Assembly: GCA_030998225.1 (NCBI GenBank)
Contig: JAPYXD010000308.1
Location: forward strand, 630,001-694,000
Source of the DNA: Diplolepis rosae
Lineage: Eukaryota > Arthropoda > Insecta > Hymenoptera > Diplolepididae
Length of the DNA: 64,000 bases
Direction: 5' to 3'
Shown here: one piece after another, positions 11,140-22,600 of the stretch
Layout: the number at the start of each line of letters is the position of its first letter
How positions within the stretch are numbered: position 1 is the stretch's first letter
Made by a program: the position numbers and the translations under genes
Notes under the pieces: generated by a model
Seen by the model: only the letters and a program-made list of their open reading frames with translations
Database searches by the model: none
What the model was told of the DNA's origin: nothing

Positions 11140-13854
11140 GCCTCCTCACCTTGAATGATCATTCCTTCTTCCTGATACTCCTGTTACGATACCTATTTAT
11201 TCGATTACTGATAAGCATAAAGTTCGTATAGCTGGATAATTAGATACGGGTTGGTTTACAAAAGGTTCGGGTAGAACGTATCATAGCTTAGCAGGAATAA
11301 CAACTCTTATGGGGGAACTCACGAAAAAAGTTCTCTCTACAATCACGCTCACTGGAGTATGTAGAAAGTGTGAGATGGGGTTTAGCAAAGATAGCCACGA
11401 TTGTAGATTGAATTTTTATGGTACAGCCAAAGCTATGGAGCCTTATGGTGCTGTAAAACTGACCAAAGATAATGATATTTTGTCTAGTTGTAATGTTGAA
11501 ATAGGTGTTATAATAACTGACAACGATAGCAGTGCGATTGCCGCTATGCACAATTCTCTTAATTATGAAATAGTAAAACAGGCAGACAAAAATCATACAA
11601 GTAAGGGCGTTACTAAAGCATTATGGAAAATCGAAAGTAAATTCAAAGAACTAAATGGTGAAAGTATCAATTATTTGGCTAAATGTTTTAACTACTGCGT
11701 CTCACAAAACATCGGTAACTCTGAACGCATGGCTGATGGTATACGAAACATATCAAGTCATAGTTTTAACTTGCACGCGCAATGTAGTTCCTGGTGTAAA
11801 TTTAAGGAAAACCCAACCACATACCTTCACAAAGTAATTGGTGAAGGGTTTAAAGATCCACATCTTTATGACGCGCTACTCGAAATTTTTGATGATTTAG
11901 CTGATAAGACACAGCAATACTTTGCAGGTGCTTCCACTAAACCAAATGAAAGCATGAATGCTTCAATCGTGAGTAGGGCTCCAAAGTCTAGACTATATTG
12001 TAAGACTATGTCTGCTTATCATAGAGTGGCGGTTACATCACGAGACAGAAATGAAGGCCAAATATATAAATGTGAATTCAGTGCAAGCGTGAACTGTTCG
12101 TCGGGTAGATATACTAGATTAAAAGCAACCCAATGTGATCGTACTAGGCATAAAAGATATAATTATGCACAAACCCCCGAGTTTAAAAGGCGACGATTAT
12201 TTTTGAAAAAAAGGAAAATAGAGCTTAGAAAGAAAACAGCTTTAACTGAGGGATGTACCTATGAAACTGACTGCCAACTTCTGAAGTGTCTAGATATATA
12301 TGTACCAATTGCCAGTTTTTCTGAAGATGTCGTGCCAATAATAGTTCTATTTGATTTAGAAACTAGTGGCTTTCGCAAAACTGCAGGTATTTTACAAATA
12401 GCTGCTAAATTCGGTGAGTTTGAGTTTTCAAAGGACATATGGCCAAGTCAAGCTATTGATGAAAAATCAAGTTAGATTCATGGATTGCGTTACATAGATA
12501 ATCATTTAGAATGCAATGGTGAAATAGTCGAAGCAGTTTCACTGACAGAAGGTATAATTGGATTCTATGAGTTTCTTTACCACTTGAACAGAAAGTGTAT
12601 TTTAACAACACATAATTGCAAATTCGATTATCCGAGACTGATTCTTGCAATCGAAAAAGTCTTCATGATGAATCGTTTCAAATCAGTTGTTGAAGGATTT
12701 TCTGATTCATTAACTCTTATTTCTAGGCACAATAAAGAAAAGGGCAATGGTGCGAATAAGCTAGTTAATCTTGCAGCTACTTGCAAAATAGAAACTAAAG
12801 ATGCCCACAATGCAGTTGCAGATGTTAGAATGCTGCAAAATATTTTATTCCACTTTAAAATAAATGACACAAGTTTGATAGAATCAGTTCTTACTTGGGA
12901 CATGCTAGAACAAAAAGAAGCTGAGAAAAAGAAAGAAAAAGCTACCAAAGAAAATATTTTGCATAAACTCAAAGCATTTGAAAACTTGAAAAACAATGAC
13001 TTGTCACTTAGAATGAAAAAAAAGATCATATCTGTTAATATTAGTTATGAAATGATTGAAGCAGGTTACAAAGAAGGTATATTAGATGGTCTTTATCAGC
13101 TACTATCCAAAGGAGTTACTAAGAATAAAAAAAATTATTCGAAAGTTAAGTGATTACCTAGATTCTGTGATGAATAGTAATAAAAATAATAAAAATTATA
13201 TTAATCAAGAGATGTTACATGGATAAAATAATTTGAATATTTTTGTGTATTTATAATTGTTCACGAGATTATAATAAATTAATTAGTTGACTTTGAAATT
13301 TTTAATTTTAATAAATACCATTTCTACTGAATTTATATGTTTGTAATTTATTTATAAATGTTTTGTTTGTTAAACTTCAATTAGAACGTCATATAATGAT
13401 TCTTGCAACTTTCAATCGTAAACTTTCAAAAATAAAGAGAGTTGCGCATTTCAAGAGTGCGTTGCGCCATTCAAAAATCCGTGCATAACGTAGCACGTGG
13501 AGTCAATGCGACGTTGCCATATCTTCTATTCACTGACGTCACAAATAAATTTACGATATAAATTATTTAATATCTTTTGAGACAGGTTCTGATTGATAAT
13601 TTTGAAAGCACCTATGGGTTTCTTATTTTTTTCTACGTATCTCATAATTTTCTCATTTTTAAATATCATTATAATCTACAAAAACTGCATTTTCCCATAA
13701 GATCACATGTTATTTTCAATAATTAATTTCTCGGGTTTGAGGTTCTAAAGGGTCACGAAAATTGAACCATAGCCCAAGTAAGCTATAATACCCGTTCTGT
13801 CAAAATTACAAGTAATTCTCATTTTTAATAGTCTTATCCACCATACTCCCTTAA

Positions 13855-14129
13855 CTTTTCCTTTCATCGACCTATAGCATCCGCCAACTTTACCATAGAT
13901 AAATAATTAAATTCTATTTCCGATTGACATTTTTTTTCTGTCCATATAAGCCAAAATTTCGATCGCAAGAACAATAGGAATGACCGCGAACTGGATAAAT
14001 ATATTTTATTATAATAATTTAATTCTAATTCTTTTTCAATAGCATTCAAAAGAAAATTGCATACCGTATTAGCATCTTTTTAAAATTTGCCTTCTAAAAA
14101 TAAATACATGTAACTTCCTTTGTGCTTGC
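13855..14129. other. AT-rich spacer
   Basis: Between the TTAA element and the tandem-repeat block; no feature seen. Confidence 0.4.
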
Positions 14130-14930
14130 CTGAAAAGCAGAGAGTATTTCCAGACCATAAAGTTCACAAAAAGAAGTTTTTTATCCAAAGTCCTCTCTAC
14201 ATGGCCATGCAGGGGTGCATTTTTATATTAAGGGTTGGAGCCCAAAAATCGATATAGACATTTGTGAAGAGCTCGAAAATCAGACAGTATTCCTAAACCA
14301 TAAATTTCACAAAAAGAAGTTTTTTATCCAAAGTCCTCTCTACATGGCCATGCAGGGGTGCATTTTGATGTTAAGGGATGGAGCCCAAAATCGATAGAGA
14401 CATTTTTGAGTAGCCCAAAAATAGCCCGATATTCTAAAGTAGTTTTTCTTTTTGTCCTAAAAGTATTTTTCAAAATTAAGTGACTACAAGCCTTTAGGAG
14501 CCCTTTAATCGTTTGAAAAGGGTGATAGGTACGGGGTTGAAAGTTGTGGCTACTTTGAGCCCTCATTGAGCCCGAATTACTTTGTGAAAAGGAAAATTTG
14601 GTTTAAGAAATTTTTGAATGATTTCCAGAGTGGCGCTGCTAGCTTATCGGTAAACCTGGCAGGACCATGCATATTTAAAAAAAAATAAGGGAGCCAAAAA
14701 TTCGGTAGTGGGCCTTTAATTGAGCCCTTAATTATAGAACTAAAAAATATTTCAAAAGTTTTTATTTTGTCTACTAGCTTGTAGGAGCTTTTTAACCCTT
14801 TGAAAAGAATGATAGGTACGGGGTTGAAAGTTCTGGATACTTTGAGCCCCGTTTCAGCCCGAATTATTTTATCAAGAGGAAAATTTCACAAAAGCTGTTT
14901 TTGAATGATTTCCAGAGAGGTATTTGTTTA
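14130..14930. repeat. Tandem/interspersed repeat block with 143- and 287-bp spacing
   Basis: Two nearly identical units lie 143 bp apart. Each has ACCATAAA, CACAAAAAGAAG, TCCTCTCTACATGGCCATGC and AGGGGTGCATTTT (starts 14154 and 14297). A second pair, with AGGTACGGGGTTGAAAGTT and TTTGAATGATTTCCAGAG, lies 287 bp apart (14528 and 14815), about twice 143. This looks like a short decayed satellite or an element with internal tandem repeats. Short frames inside it are not genes. Confidence 0.7.
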
Positions 14931-16336
14931 GTTTCACATACTACTCGAATGTAACGTAAGTAACGAAATACAAACGTTCTGCAAAATTTTGTGTTGTTGG
15001 CTTGCGAAAATAAGAGATATCAACGACAACACTATTTCTCTCTTTTCAGCTAATTTTTAGAACGAAATTCTATGCAATAATGGACTTAAAGACAGGCGGC
15101 CTTTCACTATGCGTCTCGTCACTATCAGATACGTGTCAAACTACACGGCAGCCGACGCTGGTCCCTTCGCTCGGTCCCTTACAGATAATAAACTAATAAA
15201 GGAAATAGCTTCCAAAGTCAAGCTTGAAGACAGATTGTTTTTCAGATTTATGCACTAAAACTTTTATATACTTTTTTACATAATTATAGTAGGCACAGTG
15301 AAAACGTTGCCTTTAAACTTTCTGAGCTTCAGTCGTCGCTCGAATTCCAACTGTTTCGTACAGAAAGTGTTTTACAATGTTACGAAAAGGCACAAAAAAG
15401 ATATATTAGGGTCTTTGATATTGACGTGACATTTCCATGAGAGGTCGCCACTAATACGGCAAACTAAGGATCCTCTGGGGAAGGATGGGACAATGTTCCC
15501 CCACTGAGCCCTCTGCCGTGACAATTGGATCAGAAGTGACGTCATACGCATTCTTGACTGTCTAAAGCAATAACAGGTTTGGAGGTTAGTTTTAGGAGCG
15601 AATACACTCCCGTATATAATATGCATCACAATATATCAATTATGATGCATATATCATAAATAGATACTTATTAAACGAATATAATCGCATTCGATATAAA
15701 TTACTAAACAAAAACATAACCGCTTAACACTTAACCGGAACTCTCCAACAAACTCCACTCGACCAATTCGTCTTAGGCACGGGGTTTGTCCTATCCTTCT
15801 CTAGAGGATCCTTACGACGAACTAATGGCTATCATTGTTGACAAGTTCCATCCTTTAAACCTCTTCCGTCAAAATTTGAGCCAAACCCATTCATTAGTTT
15901 ACGAGTTACAGTGTCGGAAAGCAACCAACCTTCGAATATTTTGCAAAGATGGAAAAAAGTTAATTTCGTATGTTGATTAAGGTAGCACTTACGGTTGTAC
16001 GATTTTGACAGTATGTGGATGAAATTTTGGATATACATTGTTTGAAAATTCATTAATCAATGGTGAAAATTTCATTCCCTTTTACTGTATAGATTTAAAA
16101 AAAAAAATGTTTAAATCACCATGGCTCTTATGAGGAATGGAATATTTTTGCTTGTAGATTCCAATTACACATCACATTTTCGATGAAAAAATTAGTCTGC
16201 ACAAGTCTAATTATTAGAATTAATATCTAATTTTTGTGGGATTTTGGAATACTTTTTCATATGAATTATTGTATTAGAATGTAAATACCATTTGTACTTT
16301 ATATTTGCGTGAAACAATATTCTGCTTTCTGTTTCA
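14931..16336. other. Upstream region of DPP3; possible promoter not resolved
   Basis: A less AT-rich patch at about 15090-15190 and another at 15460-15560 with a CRE-like TGACGTCA (15537-15544) lie 0.8-1.2 kb before the first coding exon. The acceptor at 16335-16336 implies a 5' UTR exon upstream, but I cannot place it. A TTAAGGTAG end-like motif occurs at 15977. Confidence 0.35.
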
Positions 16337-16635
16337 GTCGAAGTTATAACTACAGAACGATGAGTAACGATATATCATTATATACGTTGCCAAATAACCA
16401 ACCTGTTGTTTTTTTGGAATGCACAACTGCTTTTAATGCCTTGACCTCTTGCGAAAAACTGTATGCTCACTATTTGAGCCAAGCTGCTTGGAATGGTAAC
16501 CTCATTACTTTTGTACAAACTTCTCCAGAGTCACCTTTATTGTTTGTACTTATTCATAAAATCTTTCTCGCTGAGACAGTTGACAATTTAAAGGAATCTG
16601 CATTAGCTGCTGGGGTTTCTGAAGATGAATTTATT
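16337..16635 (+). CDS. DPP3: DPP3 coding exon 1 (with 23 nt of 5' UTR)
   Basis: An acceptor-like TGCTTTCTGTTTCAG ends at 16336, so an upstream non-coding exon is likely. Coding starts at ATG 16360. The exon encodes [11 protein letters not shown] and TSPESPLL and ends ...GVSEDEFI before donor GTAAGG at 16636 (phase 0). The open frame beyond the donor to 16662 is intronic. Confidence 0.92.
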
Positions 16636-19600
16636 GTAAGGACACTTTGTTACAATGTTTAAATTAATTAATGCACAGTTTTGATATAAATTGAGAATCT
16701 TTAGACAAAAATCTAGAATCTTAAGATCCTTATTTTTGGGCAAGAATATAATAACTTTTCTTTTTACGTAACTACATTGAAGGAAAAATTATGAAATTCT
16801 CATTTCATAACAAGGTATGCCTGAAAGACTAAAGGAATAAGACAGTAAAAATGCTCCATTTATAATTTTCAAAGAATTAAAAATCTTTCTGTGTAAAAAG
16901 AGACGCTTTTAACTGCGCTGGGATTCGAGACCGGGTCTTTCGATTGCCGGTCGACTGCTTTAACCACACGGAAAAAAAGTGTATTGAATTATATAGAACT
17001 AGTTCTGTAGCAGAGGATCCGACGGGTAGTTTAATAAAAGTTAAAATCGTCTTGGTTGTACATTGCGTTAACCTGTTCTACGAAATGTGTTTAAAAGTTC
17101 TATAAAATTTAAAGGCCGGGGAGACGTAATGTCCATTGAAGGGAAGGATACGAAAAATGTAGGATAGTTCTAGAAAATCTAAAACTGCAGCTAATATACA
17201 GTTTATATCGAAGAAGTGTCTAAACTATAGAGAACAGTTCTGTAAAATACTGGCCGATTTTTCCACGAAAAAAAATCTTTTATGTTATCAGGTTTACAAA
17301 TAAGTTTTCGAAGTTTTTTATCAAAAATTGGGTATTTATTGTGAAAGAACGGAACCTTATGTTTTATTCGAAGTATTGTCCATCGTATTGTTATTCTTGC
17401 GTCTGGCACGAATCTTGATATAATAATGCTTCCAATTACGCGTCTTCGTACACTTTCGGCCTTCCGCTAAGTTCTTTGTCATCGATGTCAAATTCACCGT
17501 TTTTAAACTTTTGAAACCACTCACGACAACTTCTCTCTCATAAGGCATAAGGCATTAAAGAAGTAAATCAAAAGTTCCCGCAAATGACGCTTATTCGACT
17601 CAAAACTCGACATTTTCGCGCACAAAAAAAATATTATACTGATGAAAATTCACTAATATTTCAAGGTTATGTTGTTGACTGACGTCAACAGGACTCTCCT
17701 AGGACGAGGCTAGGCATACCTGTTAAAACCAAAAAACCGCCCTCTTGAACCAATACACCACCCGGGGAACCACCTTTCGGCTTTGAACTTCACGGGCGAT
17801 CGATTCCGGCTTATAGTCGCGTACGACTCTTTCGTCATCCGTTCACTCGATCCTCACCTCGTTAAGCTGAATCCCGCACGGCACACCATCTCCTCAGAGC
17901 CAGGCTCACATCAGCCCCGCCTTCTAATGGGTCGGGAAAGACACCAATAGCCGTCGGGGCACTCCCAGTGGGGTGCCATACGGGAACGATCAATTGAACT
18001 GTTTTTAGTCGCAGGCTGCAGAGGATTACAGTGTTCTCTCGGGAGGTTACATCCACCAGTTCACTCATAGCTCCATTCGCGCCATTCACGCTGCGATGCC
18101 ATACATACATCTTTCCCCATTCATGGGGATAAACGCGTCTATAGCGTACCCCTCTCTCAACTTGGGATAAAACCCGTTTATAGGGCACCCTTCAGGCAAC
18201 TGGGAAGATGCCCGTTTATAGAGCCCCCCACATTTTTTCACCGATTCATCGTGACACTGCAACCTCTATGGCCCAAGGGCCGCCTGCTAAGCCCCCCCCC
18301 CCCCACCCGTCCTTTTTTGGCAAAGCCAAGGGAAGGACTTCGTCAAGGTCCCAGTCCAAGGGGAGGACTCGCACGCTACTGAAATTTCTATTCGCCGCGG
18401 GATAGAACCCTCATTCGCATTCCTAATTCCTAACGCCTAAAGCCTCGCGACTAATCTACATAACTTGGCATACATAAAAAAAAAATCTGACATATAAGCT
18501 ACAGCTGCAGGGCCGTCAGACAAATGTTTGTGACACATTTAATCGAAAATTATCGTCTTCAAAGATTTAAATATTCTATGGTTTCAAAATTTCTTCTTTT
18601 TTAATGAATAAATCAAAGTCGCTACAGACTTTAACAAGGATTCTGGGTGAATCGATGAATTTATTCAGAAATTCGGTAATTACGGAGCACCGTATTCTGA
18701 ATACCGTTTTGGTTAGGTAACTTGTCTTAACAATGCTATTTTCGATGATTTTGCGAAAATTCCGTTAAGTTTTTCTTGCAGAAGTAACTTACTTTAAGAT
18801 GCAACGCTATCGAGGAGAAAGGAAAGTGTCCTTTGAGTCCTACTACGTGATAGTGTATTTCCTAAAGTAGAAGGTACACTGAAAGCTTACAAATCGATAA
18901 GTACAATGGCAAAAATCAACAAGTGACGCTTTAAATTGCTTTCCCACCCACCTTATTCTCTAGATTTGCCTACCAGCGACTTTTATCTGTCTCTAAACTT
19001 GAAGAGATGGCTCTAGGGACACAGATTTTCATCAAATGAAGAGGTCAAATGGGAAACCGATGGCCATTTTGGAGTCCTTGACGAATCTTACTACAACAGA
19101 GGCATCGAAATTTTAAAATATCGTTGTACTTAGGGTATCGAGCTGAAAGGATATATATTTTATTTATTGGATTGTTCGAAGCATGTTGTGAGCTCTGATA
19201 ATAATTATCGAGTCTTCTAATGACGGTTGACGCAATGATAAACATTTAAAACGTACAGTTTTTTCTCATTTCTTCAAACAAAAGCCGCCATATTTATTTT
19301 TCTAGTTGAAATTATTCGTTTCCCAGCCCGGATTCTGTTAGAGCACACTCGAAAATATAAGGTACACTAAACTTTCTTCATTCCTTCCACTGTAACAAGC
19401 AAAAACTTTATGTATGAAAACATGTTGAAAAATATACGATCTTCTTCATTAGGGAGTTAATGCATGAACTTCATCCGAAAAAAGATAGCTTGGTCATGTT
19501 AAGGTAGTTGCTGTTATGCTAAGAAACAGATCTCCGAAAAAATAAGATTTTCTATGATTTTAAGACTTGAAGTGATATTATCAGTCGTATCTTATGAAAG

Positions 19601-22600
19601 GAAGAACTTTACTTTTTATGAAAAAAAATTAAAAATTACGAAAAATAATACTTTTATTAATATTTTTTTATAATTGTTGGAAGAATTTAAAAAAAACATT
19701 TATTTTACTTTGTTTCAAGATTTTCTACTTATTTTCAAATTTAAAAATAGTAGAGTTGTAAAGAATATTTTTCTCGGTAACATAAGCTATGATAAATAAA
19801 AACCCAATCATTTTTTTTAAAATTAGTAAAAAGCGATTGTAAGAAAAAATTCTATTACAAAAGACATTATTAAAAGTATTATTTTTCGTAAATTTAAAAT
19901 TTTCTTCATGAAAAATAATGTTTTTTTCCATAAGGCATGACTGATAAGAGTTTGAAATTATCTACGAGGACACCTGTCGACAACATATCTTATCTGATAC
20001 GCCACTAGTGATCCTCCGATAATGTAGGCAGTGAGAAAAATTTCAAACTCAACTAATTAATTTGAAATCATTTACAGCCGCAAGGCAGACCCACTAGGTG
20101 ATATAAGGAGATCTTCCTGTGAAGAATTAGATGTCGGATGCCTGTGTAGCTCAGTAGTTAGAGCAGTCGACTGGCAATCGAAAGACCTGGGCTGGTCGAA
20201 AGCGTTTTTTTTTCCACAGAAAGATTTTCAAATTTATTAAATATTGAATTCATTTGCATTATTTGCAATATAAGAGTTTGAAATTATCTACGAGGACACC
20301 TCTCGACAACATATCCTATCTGATACGCGACTAGTGATCCTCCGATAATGTAGGCAGTGACAAAAATTTCAAACTTAACTAATTAATTTGAAATTATTTC
20401 AAGTGTTTAAATTATAGAAAAACTTATTTTTCCGGAGACCTCATGATGACTACCTTAAATCCAGAACTTGCTTGTTGATATAATCTTTCAAGCAGTCTCT
20501 AGCAAACCGGCTGATCATATTTTACAACAAATGTAATATAAATATGAAACTATAATAAATTAGTGATTTTCTTATTATATAGACAATTTGATACAAGCAT
20601 TAGTTTATATTGTCTAATAATATCATTATAAGCTCTGATTTATTGATATTTTATATTTATATTACACTTGTTATAAAATTTGATCACTTTTATCATAATG
20701 TTATCAAGTTTTAAATATTGTCTATTATAATAGAAGGTGCAAGTTTTATTAAACATCAGCTTTTAATAAACGTGAATATGTTGTCGGATAAATTGAATTT
20801 AGATTTCATAAATGATAATTTCCTTAGTTTTTATCAAAGTATTCCCTATAATTAAAAAAAATTTCTTTATGAAAGATTAACAAAATTAACTTTATTTATT
20901 TGGCTAGTGATACATTTTTATGATACGTTACCGCAGTCGATAAAGTAAAATATTGTTATTAATGACTTTCAGTCAAACTTATTACAATATTCGTGCAACT
21001 TTGGTATATTATATACAATGTAATTCATACAATCATACAATGTCAACTAAATATTTCAATTTTATTATTTAAACATTTCGTTTCTTATTACAGATTCTAA
21101 TTATAGACTGCTCGATTAAAAAAACATTGAAAAAAAATTGAATGTTCGATTTACATTACATTTACAGATGAAAAATATATATGCAGAAAGTTTCCGGGGC
21201 CATAACTAAGTGAAAGAGAAGAATTTTTTAATGAATAGGGCCAGCAATGTAGGAGTCCGATATTACCGATCTTGTGGTGTGTGTAAATGCATTTTTTCTA
21301 CCTCCCAAAAAAAGGAAGAAAAAAACAGCTTGTTCAATGCTACTTTGTAACATATGTTTCAATTAATTTTCAATGCAATAATATGAAACTCCCTCTGGAA
21401 AAACCAGACCTGATTAGTTTTTGAAATTATGAAATGACAATAGAGTTTAAGTTTAGCGGGGTACTTCTGTGGTTTTTAATTAAAAAATATCATTTTTGAG
21501 CAACCCTTAAGTTCTTATGAGTATCTACAATCTATCGTTTTATCCAAGAAAGCACCCAAGTCACATCTCAAGTCCCTTTTTGCATGAATTCTCCAACAGT
21601 TTTCGAAACGTTTAGTTCAAACCTATTTGTAGGAACAGAATGTTTTGACAACCGCCACGTCATCGATTACAAAATCAGTAAGTTCGACGTCTCTCAACGG
21701 CATTCTCAAAACGAGTTTCTCTCTCCGCGGTATTAGAAAAATAGTATTATGAATAATTGGTTAGTAACATCGATTCTGTCGTTCTGCTAACTAGTTGCAC
21801 AATGTACCATTCTTCGGCTCGCAAGAAGAAGTCATTTAAAGCAAACAAAAGTGGATGACAAAAACGTTGCTTATGTATAAATAAATGAAATAAGAATAAA
21901 ATGAAATAAAAATAAAACGTTGCATGTACGAAATTAGGTTTATGTACTTGAATATCTTAATTTCAATTTCCTCTAAGTTTGATATACTTTACACTATGTT
22001 TAAAATTGTAATACATTTTTGTCATTTAACGAATTTTAGTATTCAGAATTGTTTACGTCCTAACAGCTTATTGTATATATATTTTTAAATAGATTAACCA
22101 TGGGAGTGAAGCCAAATGAGAAATGGATGAAAACAAACATGGTGGTTAAAGCATATGACCCCCACTTTTGCCAGGTCTTTGCCACTTTTGATTGTCCTTC
22201 TTAGATCCCACTTTTGCCATGATGTGTTTTAAACTTCCGCATTCCGGCTTCGCCCCCATCCCCCCATGAGATTAACATAAACCTAAGTATATTTAAAATA
22301 TTATATTTTCAATATTATTAAATTAAATTTTCATTTATTTTTATTAAGTGATCGACAACAAATTACTCAATTATATTTCTATCCTATAAAATGTGAATGT
22401 GAATGAGAATTAAAATTATTACTAGCACAATTTTCTGCATTTATTAAAAACTATTTACATTAAATTAATAAAAACAAGAGACTTTATACTAAATATGTGA
22501 AATATATTTGCATTTTTAAAAATATCTAAGTGTTAGAATGCTACAATATGCTACCTATTGAATATCTAACTCCGACAAGAGAAATATAATTCGAAAGAAG

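Larger units (their letters stand above)
10021..13153 (+). pseudogene. Mutator-like transposase fused to DEDDh exonuclease, copy 1
   Basis: Three exons. Exon 1 (10021-10415) has a basic, Thr-rich leader and a zinc-type CIKCG followed by a second pair reading CRSS (one Cys lost). Exon 2 (10495-10702) carries DAGMGYTHINKLLSGLNIP. Exon 3 (11140-13153) has DTGWFTKGSGRTYHSLAG, CRKC...HDCRLNFYGTAKAME, IITDNDSS and ADKNH, the pattern I associate with the metazoan Mutator-like transposase domain (Pfam PF20700, from memory). The exonuclease part begins FDLETSG (about 12350) and continues CKFDYP and AHNAVADVRML, so the D, E, D, H, D residues are all present. The reading runs to 13153. Lesions: a frameshift near 10219, one base missing at the exon 1 splice junction, TGA 11156-11158, TAA 11237-11239 and TAG 12473-12475. 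Few lesions suggest moderate age. Confidence 0.8.
9832..13850 (+). mobile_element. TTAA-flanked Mutator-like/exonuclease transposon, copy 1
   Basis: A 4019-bp element between TTAA at 9828-9831 and TTAA at 13851-13854. The left end reads GGAAGTATGGTGGGTA and the right end, reverse-complemented, GGGAGTATGGTGGATA: 14 of 16 positions match. Inside is one three-exon gene on the + strand encoding a Mutator-like transposase joined to a DEDDh exonuclease. A subterminal motif GGCAACGTCG occurs at 9914-9923 and, inverted, at 13509-13518. TTAA duplication is typical of piggyBac and, as I recall, of Sola3, not of classical Mutator (8-11 bp), so the superfamily needs testing. The ends were found by eye. 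Confidence 0.75.
19503..20454. mobile_element. 952-bp TTAA-flanked MITE with GGTAGT ends
   Basis: Flanked by TTAA at 19499-19502 and 20455-20458. The left end starts GGTAGTTGCTG and the right, reverse-complemented, GGTAGTCATCATG. Further in, both share TCTCCG(A/G)AAAAATAAG and TTTTCTAT. The starting GGTAGT and TTAA flanks resemble the transposase-exonuclease element at 28536, which may have moved it. It contains two copies of a 0.1-kb repeat around a SINE-like tRNA copy. Confidence 0.7.

Noticed and set aside
12628..13029. 133-codon - frame
   Set aside because: Antisense shadow of the exonuclease part of copy 1.
14130..14930. CRISPR-like array
   Set aside because: Units are far too long, too few and without conserved short repeats; the DNA is eukaryotic.
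17862..18405. Frames of 108 (-) and 65 (+) codons in a GC-richer patch
   Set aside because: No domain, no splice or codon support; openness is explained by base composition.
20140..20230. Functional tRNA-Ala gene
   Set aside because: T arm and acceptor stem do not pair properly, and the same flank recurs at 16.9 kb, so it is a retroposed copy.
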